This document shows positions 7,506-15,015 of a stretch of 22,519 bases of DNA, piece by piece. A program made the translations under genes and the position numbers. The number at the start of each line of letters is the position of its first letter. Positions within the stretch are counted from its first letter, which is position 1. The DNA is from Chloroflexota bacterium (GTDB taxonomy: Bacteria > Chloroflexota > Anaerolineae > Anaerolineales > Anaerolineaceae), in the NCBI GenBank assembly GCA_023434145.1, contig JAEYTI010000224.1, positions 1-22,519 on the forward strand, written 5' to 3'. The notes under the pieces are model-generated. The model saw only the letters and a list, made by a program, of their open reading frames with translations, was not told where the DNA came from and did not search any database.

Positions 7506-8546
7506 ATGTCCAAGAAGCTTTCCCTGCTCCTGGCAATCGTTATGATTGCTTCCCTGCTTCTGACCGCATGCCAGCCCGGCGCCGAGCCCGGCGGGCAGAC
7601 CGGTGAGAGCAAAGGCAAAGTTTGCCAGGTGACTGATACCGGCGGCATCGATGACAAGTCGTTCAATGCCACCGCCTGGGCTGGTGCTCAGCGTGCCCAG
7701 TCTGAGCTTGGCATGGAAGCCAAGTACCTGGAATCGCAGCAGCAGACCGACTACGAGAAGAACATCAATGCCTTCATTGAAGAAGGCTGCACCCTCGTCG
7801 TAACCGTCGGTTTCCTGCTGGGCGATGCCACCGCTGCCTCCGCGCAGGCCAACCCCGACCAGAAGTTCGCTATCGTCGACTTCGCCTATGACCCGACCAT
7901 CGAAAACGTCCTGGGCCTGACCTTCGCCACCGACCAGGCCGGCTTCCTGGCCGGCTACCTCGCCGCTGGCGTCAGCCAGACTGGTAAGGTCGGCACCTTT
8001 GGTGGTCTGCAGATCCCCACCGTCACCATCTTCATGGATGGCTTTGCGATGGGCGTGCAGTACTACAACGAGCAGAACGGCACCAACGTGGAAGTCCTCG
8101 GTTGGGACCCCGCCACCCAGACCGGCCTGTTCACCGGCAACTTCGAGAGCACCGATGATGGCCGCACCTTGGGCCAGACCCTGCTCGGTGAAGGCGCTGA
8201 CGTGATCATGCCCGTTGCCGGCCCCGTTGGCCTGGGCACAGCCGAAGCCGTAAAGGCCGCCGGTAACGCCTGGATCGTTGGCGTCGACACCGACTGGACC
8301 GTTTCCGCCGAAGCGTACAAGGACATTGTCCTGACCTCCGTTGCCAAGAAGATGGACGTCGCCGTATTCGAAGCCGCGAAGGCTGCGCAGGGTGACTCCT
8401 TCCAGGGTGGTATCTACACCGGTACCCTCGAGAACGATGGTGTTGGTCTCGCCACCATCGCCGCCTCCGTCCCCCAGGATCTCAAGACCAAGCTGGATGA
8501 GATCAAGGCCGGGATCATCGCGGGCGAAATCAAGACCGCTCCCTAA
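7506..8546 (+). CDS. BMP-family ABC transporter substrate-binding lipoprotein
   Basis: A 346-residue surface lipoprotein that captures substrate, most likely nucleosides, for the importer encoded downstream. A signal peptide ends in the lipobox LLTAC with Cys22. The mature part shows the BMP/PnrA-family signature (VTDTGGIDDKSFN) and the family's periplasmic-binding-protein core throughout (LVVTVGF, ADVIMPVAGPVGLG). I chose ATG 7506 because GAGGAGAGGA precedes it; an in-frame ATG at 7431 falls at the predicted transcription start and would hide the signal peptide. It has its own promoter and an intrinsic terminator. Codon use is strongly biased toward C-ending codons, suggesting high expression, as expected for a binding protein needed in excess over its transporter. 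BMP proteins may also bind riboflavin or autoinducers, so the ligand is not proven. Confidence 0.92.
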   Translation: MSKKLSLLLAIVMIASLLLTACQPGAEPGGQTGESKGKVCQVTDTGGIDDKSFNATAWAGAQRAQSELGMEAKYLESQQQTDYEKNINAFIEEGCTLVVTVGFLLGDATAASAQANPDQKFAIVDFAYDPTIENVLGLTFATDQAGFLAGYLAAGVSQTGKVGTFGGLQIPTVTIFMDGFAMGVQYYNEQNGTNVEVLGWDPATQTGLFTGNFESTDDGRTLGQTLLGEGADVIMPVAGPVGLGTAEAVKAAGNAWIVGVDTDWTVSAEAYKDIVLTSVAKKMDVAVFEAAKAAQGDSFQGGIYTGTLENDGVGLATIAASVPQDLKTKLDEIKAGIIAGEIKTAP

Positions 8547-8564
8547 ACTCACTGTTTTGTGAAC

Positions 8565-8600
8565 GAAAAACAGCCGCGGACAATCCGCGGCTGTTTTTTT
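8565..8600 (+). terminator. Intrinsic terminator after the BMP gene
   Basis: A GC-rich hairpin, ACAGCCGCGGA and TCCGCGGCTGT around a short loop, is followed by a run of seven T. It begins within 30 bases of the stop codon. It would let the binding protein be made in excess over the downstream ATPase and permeases. Confidence 0.88.
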
Positions 8601-8633
8601 CATGACTCGCGCCCTATAGTCGCGTCCAAACAA

Positions 8634-8680
8634 GAAATCAGGGGTATTGTCACACTTCGTGCGACAATACCCCTGATTTC
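8634..8680. repeat. Palindrome C, core GCACGAAGTG on the minus strand
   Basis: Arms 8634-8651 and 8663-8680 are perfect 18-base inverted copies. The inner bases extend the stem to about 22 pairs with one mismatch-type pair on this strand and a 3-base loop. The minus-strand centre GTCGCACGAAGTGTGAC closely matches the centre of palindrome D at 14301-14339. It lies between the BMP terminator and the ATPase promoter, without a T run of its own. Confidence 0.85.
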
Positions 8681-8765
8681 TATTGATACGAAGTACGAAT
8701 AGCTTTTTTAAGGCAGGCTGCGACCGCAGAACAGGTGCGAAGTGAAGTTGGGGAAGCGTCATCTA

Positions 8766-8774
8766 TGGTAGAAT
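8766..8774 (+). promoter_or_regulatory. Possible extended -10 promoter of the ATPase-permease genes
   Basis: TGGTAGAAT fits an extended -10 element (TGnTAnnnT). The best -35 candidate is weak (TTGGGG, spacer 15). It would give a leader of about 30 bases before the ATG at 8812 and would restart transcription after the BMP terminator. Confidence 0.4.
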
Positions 8775-8811
8775 TTATGGAAATCTACCTTTCCCGTATG
8801 GAGCAATTCAG

Positions 8812-10389
8812 ATGACTCCAGTTCTCGAGCTTCGAGGGATTACCAAACGTTTCCCTGGGGTGCTGGCAAACGACCACATCGATCTCACGCTGCAAGAGGG
8901 CGAAATCCATGCCCTGCTGGGGGAAAACGGCGCCGGTAAAACCACATTGATGAACATTTTGTACGGGCTGTATCAGCCTGACGAGGGAGAAATCCTGGTG
9001 CGCGGCAAGCCAATTCAGGTGTATTCTCCCAGCGATGCCATCGCCAGCGGCATTGGCATGGTCCACCAGCATTTTATGCTTATCCCTGTTTTCACCGTAA
9101 CCGAAAACGTGATGCTGGGCGAGGAATCGGTACGCGCAGGCGGGCTGCTCGATCGCAAAGTCGCCGCGGACCGCATCCGGCAGATCTCGAAGCAGTATGG
9201 GTTGGAAGTGAACCCCGACAGCTACGTGCGCGATCTGCCGGTGGGCGTTCAGCAGCGCGTAGAGATCATCAAGCTGCTCTACCGCAACGCCGATATCCTG
9301 ATCTTCGACGAGCCCACAGCCGTACTTACTCCGCAGGAAGCGGATGAACTGTTTAACATCATGCGCTCGCTGGCCAGCCAGGGAAAGTCGATTATTTTCA
9401 TCACGCACAAGCTGCGCGAAGTGCTGGATGTATCCAACCGCATCACCGTCATTCGCCGCGGCAAGGTAGTCGGATCGGTCCTGCCCGAAGAAGCCAACCA
9501 GAATACGCTGGCCGCATTGATGGTTGGCCGCGCTGTGAATTTGGAGCTGGATCGCGAGCCAGCCAAACCCGGAGCGCCCGTTTTGGCAGTGGAAAATCTG
9601 ATCGTTGCCGATGATACCAAACAGGTAACCGTGGATGGCGTCTCATTTGACGTTCGCGCGGGAGAGGTGCTTGGCGTCGCCGGGGTGCAGGGCAATGGGC
9701 AGACCGAACTGGTAGAAGCGATCACTGGGCTGCGGCTGCCTGAAAGCGGGAAAATAACCCTGCTGGGCCACGACGTTACCCGTTCCTCTCCCCGTGAAGT
9801 GACCGAACTGGGCGCCGGGCATATTCCTGAAGATCGCCAGCGCGATGGGTTAATTTTGCCCTTCTCGGTGTCAGACAATCTTGTGCTCAATATGTACTAC
9901 CAGCGGCCCTTCTCCAAAGGCGTGGTGATGGATGAAAACCTGATCCTGAAAAACGCGGTGAAAGAGATCAAGGCCTTTGATGTGCGTACCCCTGGCCCGC
10001 TGACCCCCGTCGGGTCGCTTTCGGGAGGCAACCAGCAGAAGGTAATCGTAGCGCGCGAGCTTTCGCGCCCGATCAAATTCCTGGTGGCCTCACAGCCAAC
10101 GCGCGGCCTGGATGTTGGCTCCATTGAATATATCCATACCCAGATCCTCAAACGCCGCGATGCAGGCGTGGCGGTTCTGCTGGTATCCACCGAGCTAGAT
10201 GAAATTTTGCAGCTCTCTGACCGTATTGCCGTAATGTTCCGCGGGCAAATCGTTGCCACGGTTCCTTCCGAAGAGGCGACCAAAGAATTTATCGGCCTGC
10301 TAATGGCTGGCGTGCCGCTCGAACAGGCTCGGTCCCAATCGGCCAGCGCCAGTACTACTGATCATCGCCCGCTCGGAGGTGGATTATGA
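8812..10389 (+). CDS. Nucleoside-type ABC transporter ATP-binding protein (two ABC domains)
   Basis: A 525-residue cytoplasmic ATPase with two tandem ABC domains, the arrangement of sugar and BMP-type nucleoside importers (YufO/RnsB-like). Domain 1 has Walker A GENGAGKTT (37-45) and Walker B DILIFDEPTA (Asp166, Glu167). Domain 2 has the family's degenerate Walker A GVQGNGQTE (291-299), a clear SLSGGNQQ signature (402-409) and ASQPTRGLD. GGAG lies 8 bases before the ATG. It overlaps the first permease as ATGA, so stoichiometric synthesis is likely. It would drive import of the ligand delivered by the BMP lipoprotein. Confidence 0.93.
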   Translation: MTPVLELRGITKRFPGVLANDHIDLTLQEGEIHALLGENGAGKTTLMNILYGLYQPDEGEILVRGKPIQVYSPSDAIASGIGMVHQHFMLIPVFTVTENVMLGEESVRAGGLLDRKVAADRIRQISKQYGLEVNPDSYVRDLPVGVQQRVEIIKLLYRNADILIFDEPTAVLTPQEADELFNIMRSLASQGKSIIFITHKLREVLDVSNRITVIRRGKVVGSVLPEEANQNTLAALMVGRAVNLELDREPAKPGAPVLAVENLIVADDTKQVTVDGVSFDVRAGEVLGVAGVQGNGQTELVEAITGLRLPESGKITLLGHDVTRSSPREVTELGAGHIPEDRQRDGLILPFSVSDNLVLNMYYQRPFSKGVVMDENLILKNAVKEIKAFDVRTPGPLTPVGSLSGGNQQKVIVARELSRPIKFLVASQPTRGLDVGSIEYIHTQILKRRDAGVAVLLVSTELDEILQLSDRIAVMFRGQIVATVPSEEATKEFIGLLMAGVPLEQARSQSASASTTDHRPLGGGL

Positions 10390-11765
10390 GCGATCCCAAG
10401 CAACCCCAGCCGGATACCCCCGGCGAAGAAAGCCACACCCCCACGGCAAACCAGCCGGATTCCGCCCGGGCAGATGCCATGAATGTGCCGGCCTCCGGGT
10501 CTGTCACCGATACGCCAAAAGATGCTGGAGCGGTGGTTTTTGAAACACCCCCCGAGCCCGCCAAGCAGGACAAGGTCCGCTCAGGTATCTGGCGCACAAT
10601 TTCCGTTCCGTTGCTGGCCGTACTGACCGGCCTGATCATCGGCGGCATCTTCATTGCCGCCACCACCGAGTCGGTTTACGCCGCTTTTGGGCGCGGGGTC
10701 TTCGTAGGGCTCGGCGAGGCGCTGCGCGTGGTCGGACAGTCGTACGCGGCTCTATTCACAGGCTCGATCGGCAGCCCCGTACGTATGGTGAATGCCCTCT
10801 TTAGCGGTGACGGGCTCGAGATCCGCCGGGCATTTAACCCCTTCCTGGAAAGTCTCGTTGCTTCCACTCCATATATCTTCGCGGGGCTGGGCGTTGCCTT
10901 GGGTTTCCGCTCGGGCGTGTTCAACATTGGCGCCGAGGGGCAAATTTTTATGGGAGCAGCTCTTTCGGCCTTTGTCGGTTATTCCATTCAGGGTCTACCG
11001 GCCATTATCCACATTCCGCTCGCGCTGCTGGCAGGCGCGGTCGGTGGAGGGCTGTGGGGTTTTATTCCCGGCTGGCTCAAGGCGAAAACAGGCGGGCACG
11101 AGGTGATCAATTCGATCATGATGAACTACATCGCCTTCCGACTCAGCGATTGGCTGCTCACCGGTCCAATGATGCGGCCTGACTCGTTCAACCCCGTATC
11201 GCCGAACATCGCGGAGAGCGCCCAACTGCCGCGCTTCTTCGCCGCCCCCATCCGCTTCCACCTCGGGTTCTTCGTGGCCCTGGGCGTTGCCTACCTGGTA
11301 TATTGGTTCCTGTTCAAAACCACCTGGGGCTTTGAGCTGCGCACCGTTGGCGCGAACCCCAACGGCGGACGCTATGCTGGTATGCGGGTTTCCAAAAACA
11401 TCATGCTAGCGATGACACTCTCTGGAGCGCTGTGCGGGCTGGCAGGCGCGAACGAAGTGCTGGGCGTCAACTACAATTTGGCGATGGCATTCTCCTCGGG
11501 ATACGGCTTCGACGCAATCGCGCTGGCGCTGCTCGGGAATAACCAGCCCCTGGGCGTGGTGCTTTCCGCGCTGCTGTTTGGTACGCTGCGCAATGGCGCA
11601 ACGCGCATGCAGGTGGTTTCCTCCATCCCAATCGATATTATCTCGATATTGCAAGCTGTCATTCTGGCGCTGATCGCAGCACCGGCGATTATTCGCGCTA
11701 TCTACCGCCTTCGCACCATAACCCAGGCGGGCCAGGTGAATATCTCTGGATGGGGAGGGAAATAA
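10386..11765 (+). CDS. Nucleoside-type ABC transporter permease 1
   Basis: A 459-residue multi-helix membrane protein of the BPD_transp_2/LivH-like permease family, similar in layout to YufP/RnsC. After a polar N-terminal region of about 65 residues rich in Pro, Asp and Thr come many hydrophobic segments and the family hallmark FRSGVFNIGAEGQIFMGA, then GWLKAKTGGHEVINSIMMNYIA and LRTVGANPNGGRYAGM. The start is the ATG overlapping the ATPase stop, with GGAGG upstream. The long polar N-terminus is more than the core family needs; it is probably cytoplasmic and disordered. Forms the translocation channel with the next gene. Confidence 0.92.
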   Translation: MSDPKQPQPDTPGEESHTPTANQPDSARADAMNVPASGSVTDTPKDAGAVVFETPPEPAKQDKVRSGIWRTISVPLLAVLTGLIIGGIFIAATTESVYAAFGRGVFVGLGEALRVVGQSYAALFTGSIGSPVRMVNALFSGDGLEIRRAFNPFLESLVASTPYIFAGLGVALGFRSGVFNIGAEGQIFMGAALSAFVGYSIQGLPAIIHIPLALLAGAVGGGLWGFIPGWLKAKTGGHEVINSIMMNYIAFRLSDWLLTGPMMRPDSFNPVSPNIAESAQLPRFFAAPIRFHLGFFVALGVAYLVYWFLFKTTWGFELRTVGANPNGGRYAGMRVSKNIMLAMTLSGALCGLAGANEVLGVNYNLAMAFSSGYGFDAIALALLGNNQPLGVVLSALLFGTLRNGATRMQVVSSIPIDIISILQAVILALIAAPAIIRAIYRLRTITQAGQVNISGWGGK

Positions 11766-11768
11766 GCC

Positions 11769-13034
11769 ATGGCAGAACAAGTATTTCACCGCCATCTAAC
11801 CACAACTTCGCCCACCCGGCGTATTGTCATGGGCGTTGTTTTCCTGCTCATCGCGCTCATCATTTGGGGATTCTTTTCACGCAGTGTTTCGGGCGAAGTC
11901 ATCACCAACTTTGGGATGAACGCCAGCGGCATGGCGGGGCAGCTTGACCCCTTGCTGATGCCAACCCAGCTCGTTTTGAACGTCATTGCCATTGCATGCG
12001 CAGTTGCTGCCGGTTATCAGCTTGCGCGGGGTTTCCGCGGCGCCACAAACTGGGTTCTGGCCCTGGTAGTGCTTCTCGGTGTGTTCGCCTTCCTTGTGTG
12101 GGCGGCTGCCGGAAAGTCGCTCAACTTCGCCGAGCTTCTGGCAACAACGCTGGTGAAATCCGTACCCATCACGCTAGGCGCGCTTTCGGGCATCCTGGCG
12201 GAACGGGCAGGCATCGTCAACATTGCCATTGAAGGCATGATGCTCTCCGGCGCGTTCACCAGCACCCTGGTTGCCTCAGTAACCGACAGTCTGTGGTTGG
12301 GCGTTATTGCTGCCCTCCTTATGGGTGGCCTGATGGCGCTACTCCACGCATGGCTGTCGATCAAATACAAAGTCAACCAGGTCATCTCCGGCACGGTGAT
12401 TAACATTTTCGCCACCGGCCTGACCTCGTATCTCTCGGCCAAGTTTCTTCAGTCATACCAGCAGTTGAATTCGCCGGGAACGTTCGGTCAGGTTGCCATA
12501 CCCGGTCTTTCGCAAATCCCCTTTATTGGGCCGATTCTGTTCAACAATAACATCTTTGTCTACGCCATGTTCATCCTGCTGGCCCTGCTGCACGTGGTGC
12601 TGTTCTACAGCCGCTGGGGCTTGCGAATGCGCGCAGTTGGAGAGCATCCCCGCGCCGCCGATACGCTGGGCATCAATGTATTCAGAATGCGCTATCTAGC
12701 CACCACGTTGAGCGGGATGATGGCCGGGCTGGGCGGAGCATACTTTACCCTTGGCTCGGTTGGCCGCTTTGACGAGGTGATGACCGCCGGGCGCGGTTTC
12801 ATCGGCCTGGCAGCGATGATCTTCGGAAACTGGATGCCGTTTGGTTCGTTTGGCGCAGGCTTGCTGTTTGGCTTCGCCGACTCGCTTGCCTCGCGCCTGG
12901 CGATCTTGGGCTTGCCCATCCCCTCCGAGTTCTTGCTCATGGCTCCCTACGTTGCGACCATGATCATTCTGGCCGGGGTGATTGGCCGCGGTCAGGCGCC
13001 TGCCGCTGAAGGCATACCCTACGAGAAGGAATAG
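11769..13034 (+). CDS. Nucleoside-type ABC transporter permease 2
   Basis: A 421-residue membrane protein of the same permease family (YufQ/RnsD-like). The hallmark LSGILAERAGIVNIAIEGMMLSGAF is clear, with later LRMRAVGEHPRAADTLGINV and FGNWMPFGSFGAGLLFGFADSL. It starts 3 bases after permease 1 with GGGAGGG upstream and ends by sharing one base with the next gene's GTG. It pairs with permease 1 to form the channel of the BMP-dependent importer. Confidence 0.92.
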   Translation: MAEQVFHRHLTTTSPTRRIVMGVVFLLIALIIWGFFSRSVSGEVITNFGMNASGMAGQLDPLLMPTQLVLNVIAIACAVAAGYQLARGFRGATNWVLALVVLLGVFAFLVWAAAGKSLNFAELLATTLVKSVPITLGALSGILAERAGIVNIAIEGMMLSGAFTSTLVASVTDSLWLGVIAALLMGGLMALLHAWLSIKYKVNQVISGTVINIFATGLTSYLSAKFLQSYQQLNSPGTFGQVAIPGLSQIPFIGPILFNNNIFVYAMFILLALLHVVLFYSRWGLRMRAVGEHPRAADTLGINVFRMRYLATTLSGMMAGLGGAYFTLGSVGRFDEVMTAGRGFIGLAAMIFGNWMPFGSFGAGLLFGFADSLASRLAILGLPIPSEFLLMAPYVATMIILAGVIGRGQAPAAEGIPYEKE

Positions 13035-14221
13035 TGAAGCCAAAACACACCGCTGTTGTTCTGCTGGTGCTGTTGGCGTTGATCGCCGCGGCCTGTAACC
13101 TGCCCAACCGGCAGGTAGACCCCAGTGCTTTGAGCGAGGAAGACCGGGTAAATACTGCGGCGGCTCGCACCATCGCTGCACTGGCAACCGAGCTAGCCGC
13201 GGGGCACCAGGTGACGGTGGGCGTGCCTACCCGGACGGCGACCGCCGCCCCTGGTACCAGCACAGAGACATCTGTTCCGCAAGCAAGCAGCACATCCGCG
13301 GCGACTGCTTCCACCAACACGCCTGGGGCGCAGATCACGGCAGCGGATGGCACCACAGTGGCAGGTACAAATGCCCCCTGCAATCAGGCTTCTTTCGTTG
13401 ATGACGCGACCATCCCCGATGGATCGACCATCCTACCGAACGCCAACTTTACCAAAACGTGGGAGCTGAAGAACACCGGCTCCTGCACCTGGTCAACCAG
13501 CTACGCAGTGGTATTCGCTGGGCGGGGCAGCTCGATGAGCGGCCCTGCATCGAACCCGCTTTCTGCGGAAGTAAAACCCGGTGAAACGGCGTTGATCTCC
13601 GTGCCCTTGCGCGCGCCCGGTGAATTTGGCACCTACAGCGGCTACTGGCAGCTCCGGTCTGGAGATGGCAAAACCTTTGGCACCGGAACAAATGGCACTG
13701 CCCCGTTCTACGTCGAGATCCGTGTCGCGGAAGAGTACTCCTTCGCCCAGCACATCTGCTCGGCTAAATGGAGCAGCGGCGCGGGTGATCTGCCCTGCCC
13801 CGGCACCGCGGGCGACAGCAAAGGGTACGCCCTGCCGCTGGAAAACCCCACCCTGGAAAACAACCAGCAGGAGGAAGGTCCCGGCATCCTCGCCGCCGCG
13901 CAGCCGGTAGCGGGCGGGTATATCACCGGGCAGTACGAGCCTGTTCTGGTGCCACCGAATTCCGACTTCCGCGCCACAATTAGCTGCGCCAACGGCGCCA
14001 CAAACTGCTACGTGCGCTTTAAGGTCACCTACAAAGTGGGCGATGGCCCGGAGCAGCTTCTCGGAGAGTGGAACGAAGGCTACGAGGGCGGCGTAACGCA
14101 GGTGATCAGGGACCTGGACATGGTCGGGAACCAGGCTGTCTCCTTCATCTTCACCGTCACCACTGCCGGTGACCCAAACAGCGGCAAAGGGGTGTGGTTT
14201 TTCCCCCGCATTGTAAAATAG
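13034..14221 (+). CDS. Lipoprotein with NBR1-like Ig domain
   Basis: A 395-residue exported lipoprotein. The signal peptide ends at lipobox LIAAAC (Cys21). A Thr/Ser/Ala-rich linker (about 60-112) leads to an Ig-like domain (about 116-232) with the pattern of the 'next to BRCA1' domain: DDATIPDGSTILPNANFTKTW, LKNTGSCTWS, VKPGETALISVPLRAPGEFGTYSGYWQLRSGDGKTFG. The C-terminal 160 residues are unassigned, probably beta-rich, with several cysteines. It starts at a GTG sharing its G with the permease stop, with AAGGA just before, so it is the last gene of the transporter operon. In eukaryotes this domain serves protein binding; in bacteria its role is not settled. Its job with the importer, perhaps in surface capture or assembly, is a guess. 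Confidence 0.85.
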   Translation: MKPKHTAVVLLVLLALIAAACNLPNRQVDPSALSEEDRVNTAAARTIAALATELAAGHQVTVGVPTRTATAAPGTSTETSVPQASSTSAATASTNTPGAQITAADGTTVAGTNAPCNQASFVDDATIPDGSTILPNANFTKTWELKNTGSCTWSTSYAVVFAGRGSSMSGPASNPLSAEVKPGETALISVPLRAPGEFGTYSGYWQLRSGDGKTFGTGTNGTAPFYVEIRVAEEYSFAQHICSAKWSSGAGDLPCPGTAGDSKGYALPLENPTLENNQQEEGPGILAAAQPVAGGYITGQYEPVLVPPNSDFRATISCANGATNCYVRFKVTYKVGDGPEQLLGEWNEGYEGGVTQVIRDLDMVGNQAVSFIFTVTTAGDPNSGKGVWFFPRIVK

Positions 14222-14241
14222 ACCATCCCATCTCTGATTCT

Positions 14242-14268
14242 GGGCTGCCCAGTAGGGCAGCCCTTTTT
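14242..14268 (+). terminator. Intrinsic terminator of the transporter operon
   Basis: GGGCTGCCC (14242-14250), loop AGTA, GGGCAGCCC (14255-14263), then five T. It starts 21 bases after the stop of the NBR1-domain lipoprotein. Confidence 0.88.
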
Positions 14269-14300
14269 GATTCACGCCTGCGCCCGCCTTAAAAGTAAAC

Positions 14301-14339
14301 CGGGAGTTTATGCCGCACGAAGTGCGGCATAAACTCCCG
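14301..14339. repeat. Palindrome D, core GCACGAAGTG
   Basis: Perfect 18-base arms (14301-14318 and 14322-14339) with a GAA loop. Its centre GCCGCACGAAGTGCGGC matches the minus-strand centre of palindrome C with the same loop; one arm pair differs by T-A versus C-G exchange. No T run follows, and an ordinary terminator already lies just upstream. Confidence 0.88.
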
Positions 14340-14497
14340 ATATCCCTTTCACTGATAAGTGAGGTGCTATCCGTTCACAGTTCGCTGTAAGATAAGTGTA
14401 ATAAACATTAGTTTATTGGAGCCACGTCCTTAGCAGTCAGCAAGTTCCGGCGTGCGCGAACGCTACGGTAAAGAAATCTGTACTGCTCGGGCTGGGC

Positions 14498-14560
14498 GGG
14501 TTTTTGTGTGTTTTGTGAGGAAGTAGCTGCGCTACTTCCTCACAAAACACACAAAAACCC
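14498..14560. repeat. Palindrome E, 30-base perfect arms
   Basis: Arms 14498-14527 and 14531-14560 are perfect inverted copies with a TGC loop. The arms start GGGTTTTTGTGTG and end GAGGAAGTAGC. The sequence is unrelated to palindromes A-D and F. It precedes the AT-rich promoter region of the exopolysaccharide cluster. Confidence 0.92.
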
Positions 14561-14606
14561 ATACCCGGCTGAGTAATTACCGAAATCTTAATAATTCAGT
14601 ATACGT

Positions 14607-14635
14607 GTATAAAAAATCAAAAAACCTTGTATAAT
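14607..14635 (+). promoter_or_regulatory. Promoter-like site upstream of the exopolysaccharide cluster
   Basis: A perfect -10 TATAAT (14630-14635) lies downstream of A-tract-rich DNA. The -35 at the expected distance (GTATAA) is poor. If used, the start would be near 14642, giving a leader of about 370 bases before the first recognised gene. Confidence 0.4.
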
Positions 14636-14651
14636 ACTTAAAGGGGGAATC

Positions 14652-14858
14652 ATGATGTGTTGTGTTCCCGGTATTAACAATCAGATAAACGAACTCAGGG
14701 GTGATTTAAGCTGCCTGGGATTTCGCAGCACGATCATCTGCTTGACCGGAACAAACGCATCTGATGAATGGCTTTGGGGGAGGCTAGAATACACCTTATC
14801 AAAAGGCCGCATGAAAGATGGTCCAACGTACTGGGAAAACGCAGAATCGAGGCATTAG
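14652..14858 (+). CDS. Possible small protein of 68 residues, unrecognised
   Basis: Starts at an ATG preceded by AAAGGGGGAATC, a ribosome-site pattern close to that of the gene at 15016 (AAGGGGGAAAGTGCT), just downstream of the TATAAT site. The product has Cys-Cys near its start and no signal, membrane helix or motif I know. Composition and codon use do not look strongly coding. It may be a leader peptide or chance. Confidence 0.25.
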   Translation: MMCCVPGINNQINELRGDLSCLGFRSTIICLTGTNASDEWLWGRLEYTLSKGRMKDGPTYWENAESRH

Positions 14859-15015
14859 ATCACAGTTACCTGCTCATCCCTGTATTTTTGGCGTGAATGT
14901 TGGTTAGATCATAAGGGCGTAGAAAACAGTATCCATCGATTGATTTGATTTTTCGCAGCCTGCCCTATTTTCACTATCCACGGGCAGCGCCACTATCAAG
15001 AAGGGGGAAAGTGCT

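Larger units (their letters stand above)
14340..15015. other. Long non-coding stretch before the exopolysaccharide genes
   Basis: Apart from the palindrome, promoter and small reading frame listed separately, I see no protein or RNA gene that I recognise. A small dyad AATAAAC-ATTA-GTTTATT (14400-14417) could be an operator. About 14570-14640 is AT-rich with A-tracts. Nothing in it matched a c-di-GMP or other riboswitch that I could recall. Hairpin potential exists at CTGCCC/GGGCAG near 14960-14990. Confidence 0.5.

Noticed and set aside
7482..8762. A 426-codon minus-strand frame opposite the BMP gene
   Set aside because: Its Gly/Val/Asp-rich product mirrors the strong C-ending codon bias of the BMP gene, and it runs through the BMP terminator and palindrome C.
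14681..15015. A c-di-GMP riboswitch before the exopolysaccharide gene
   Set aside because: The position would suit one, but I could not find the conserved core of either c-di-GMP class.
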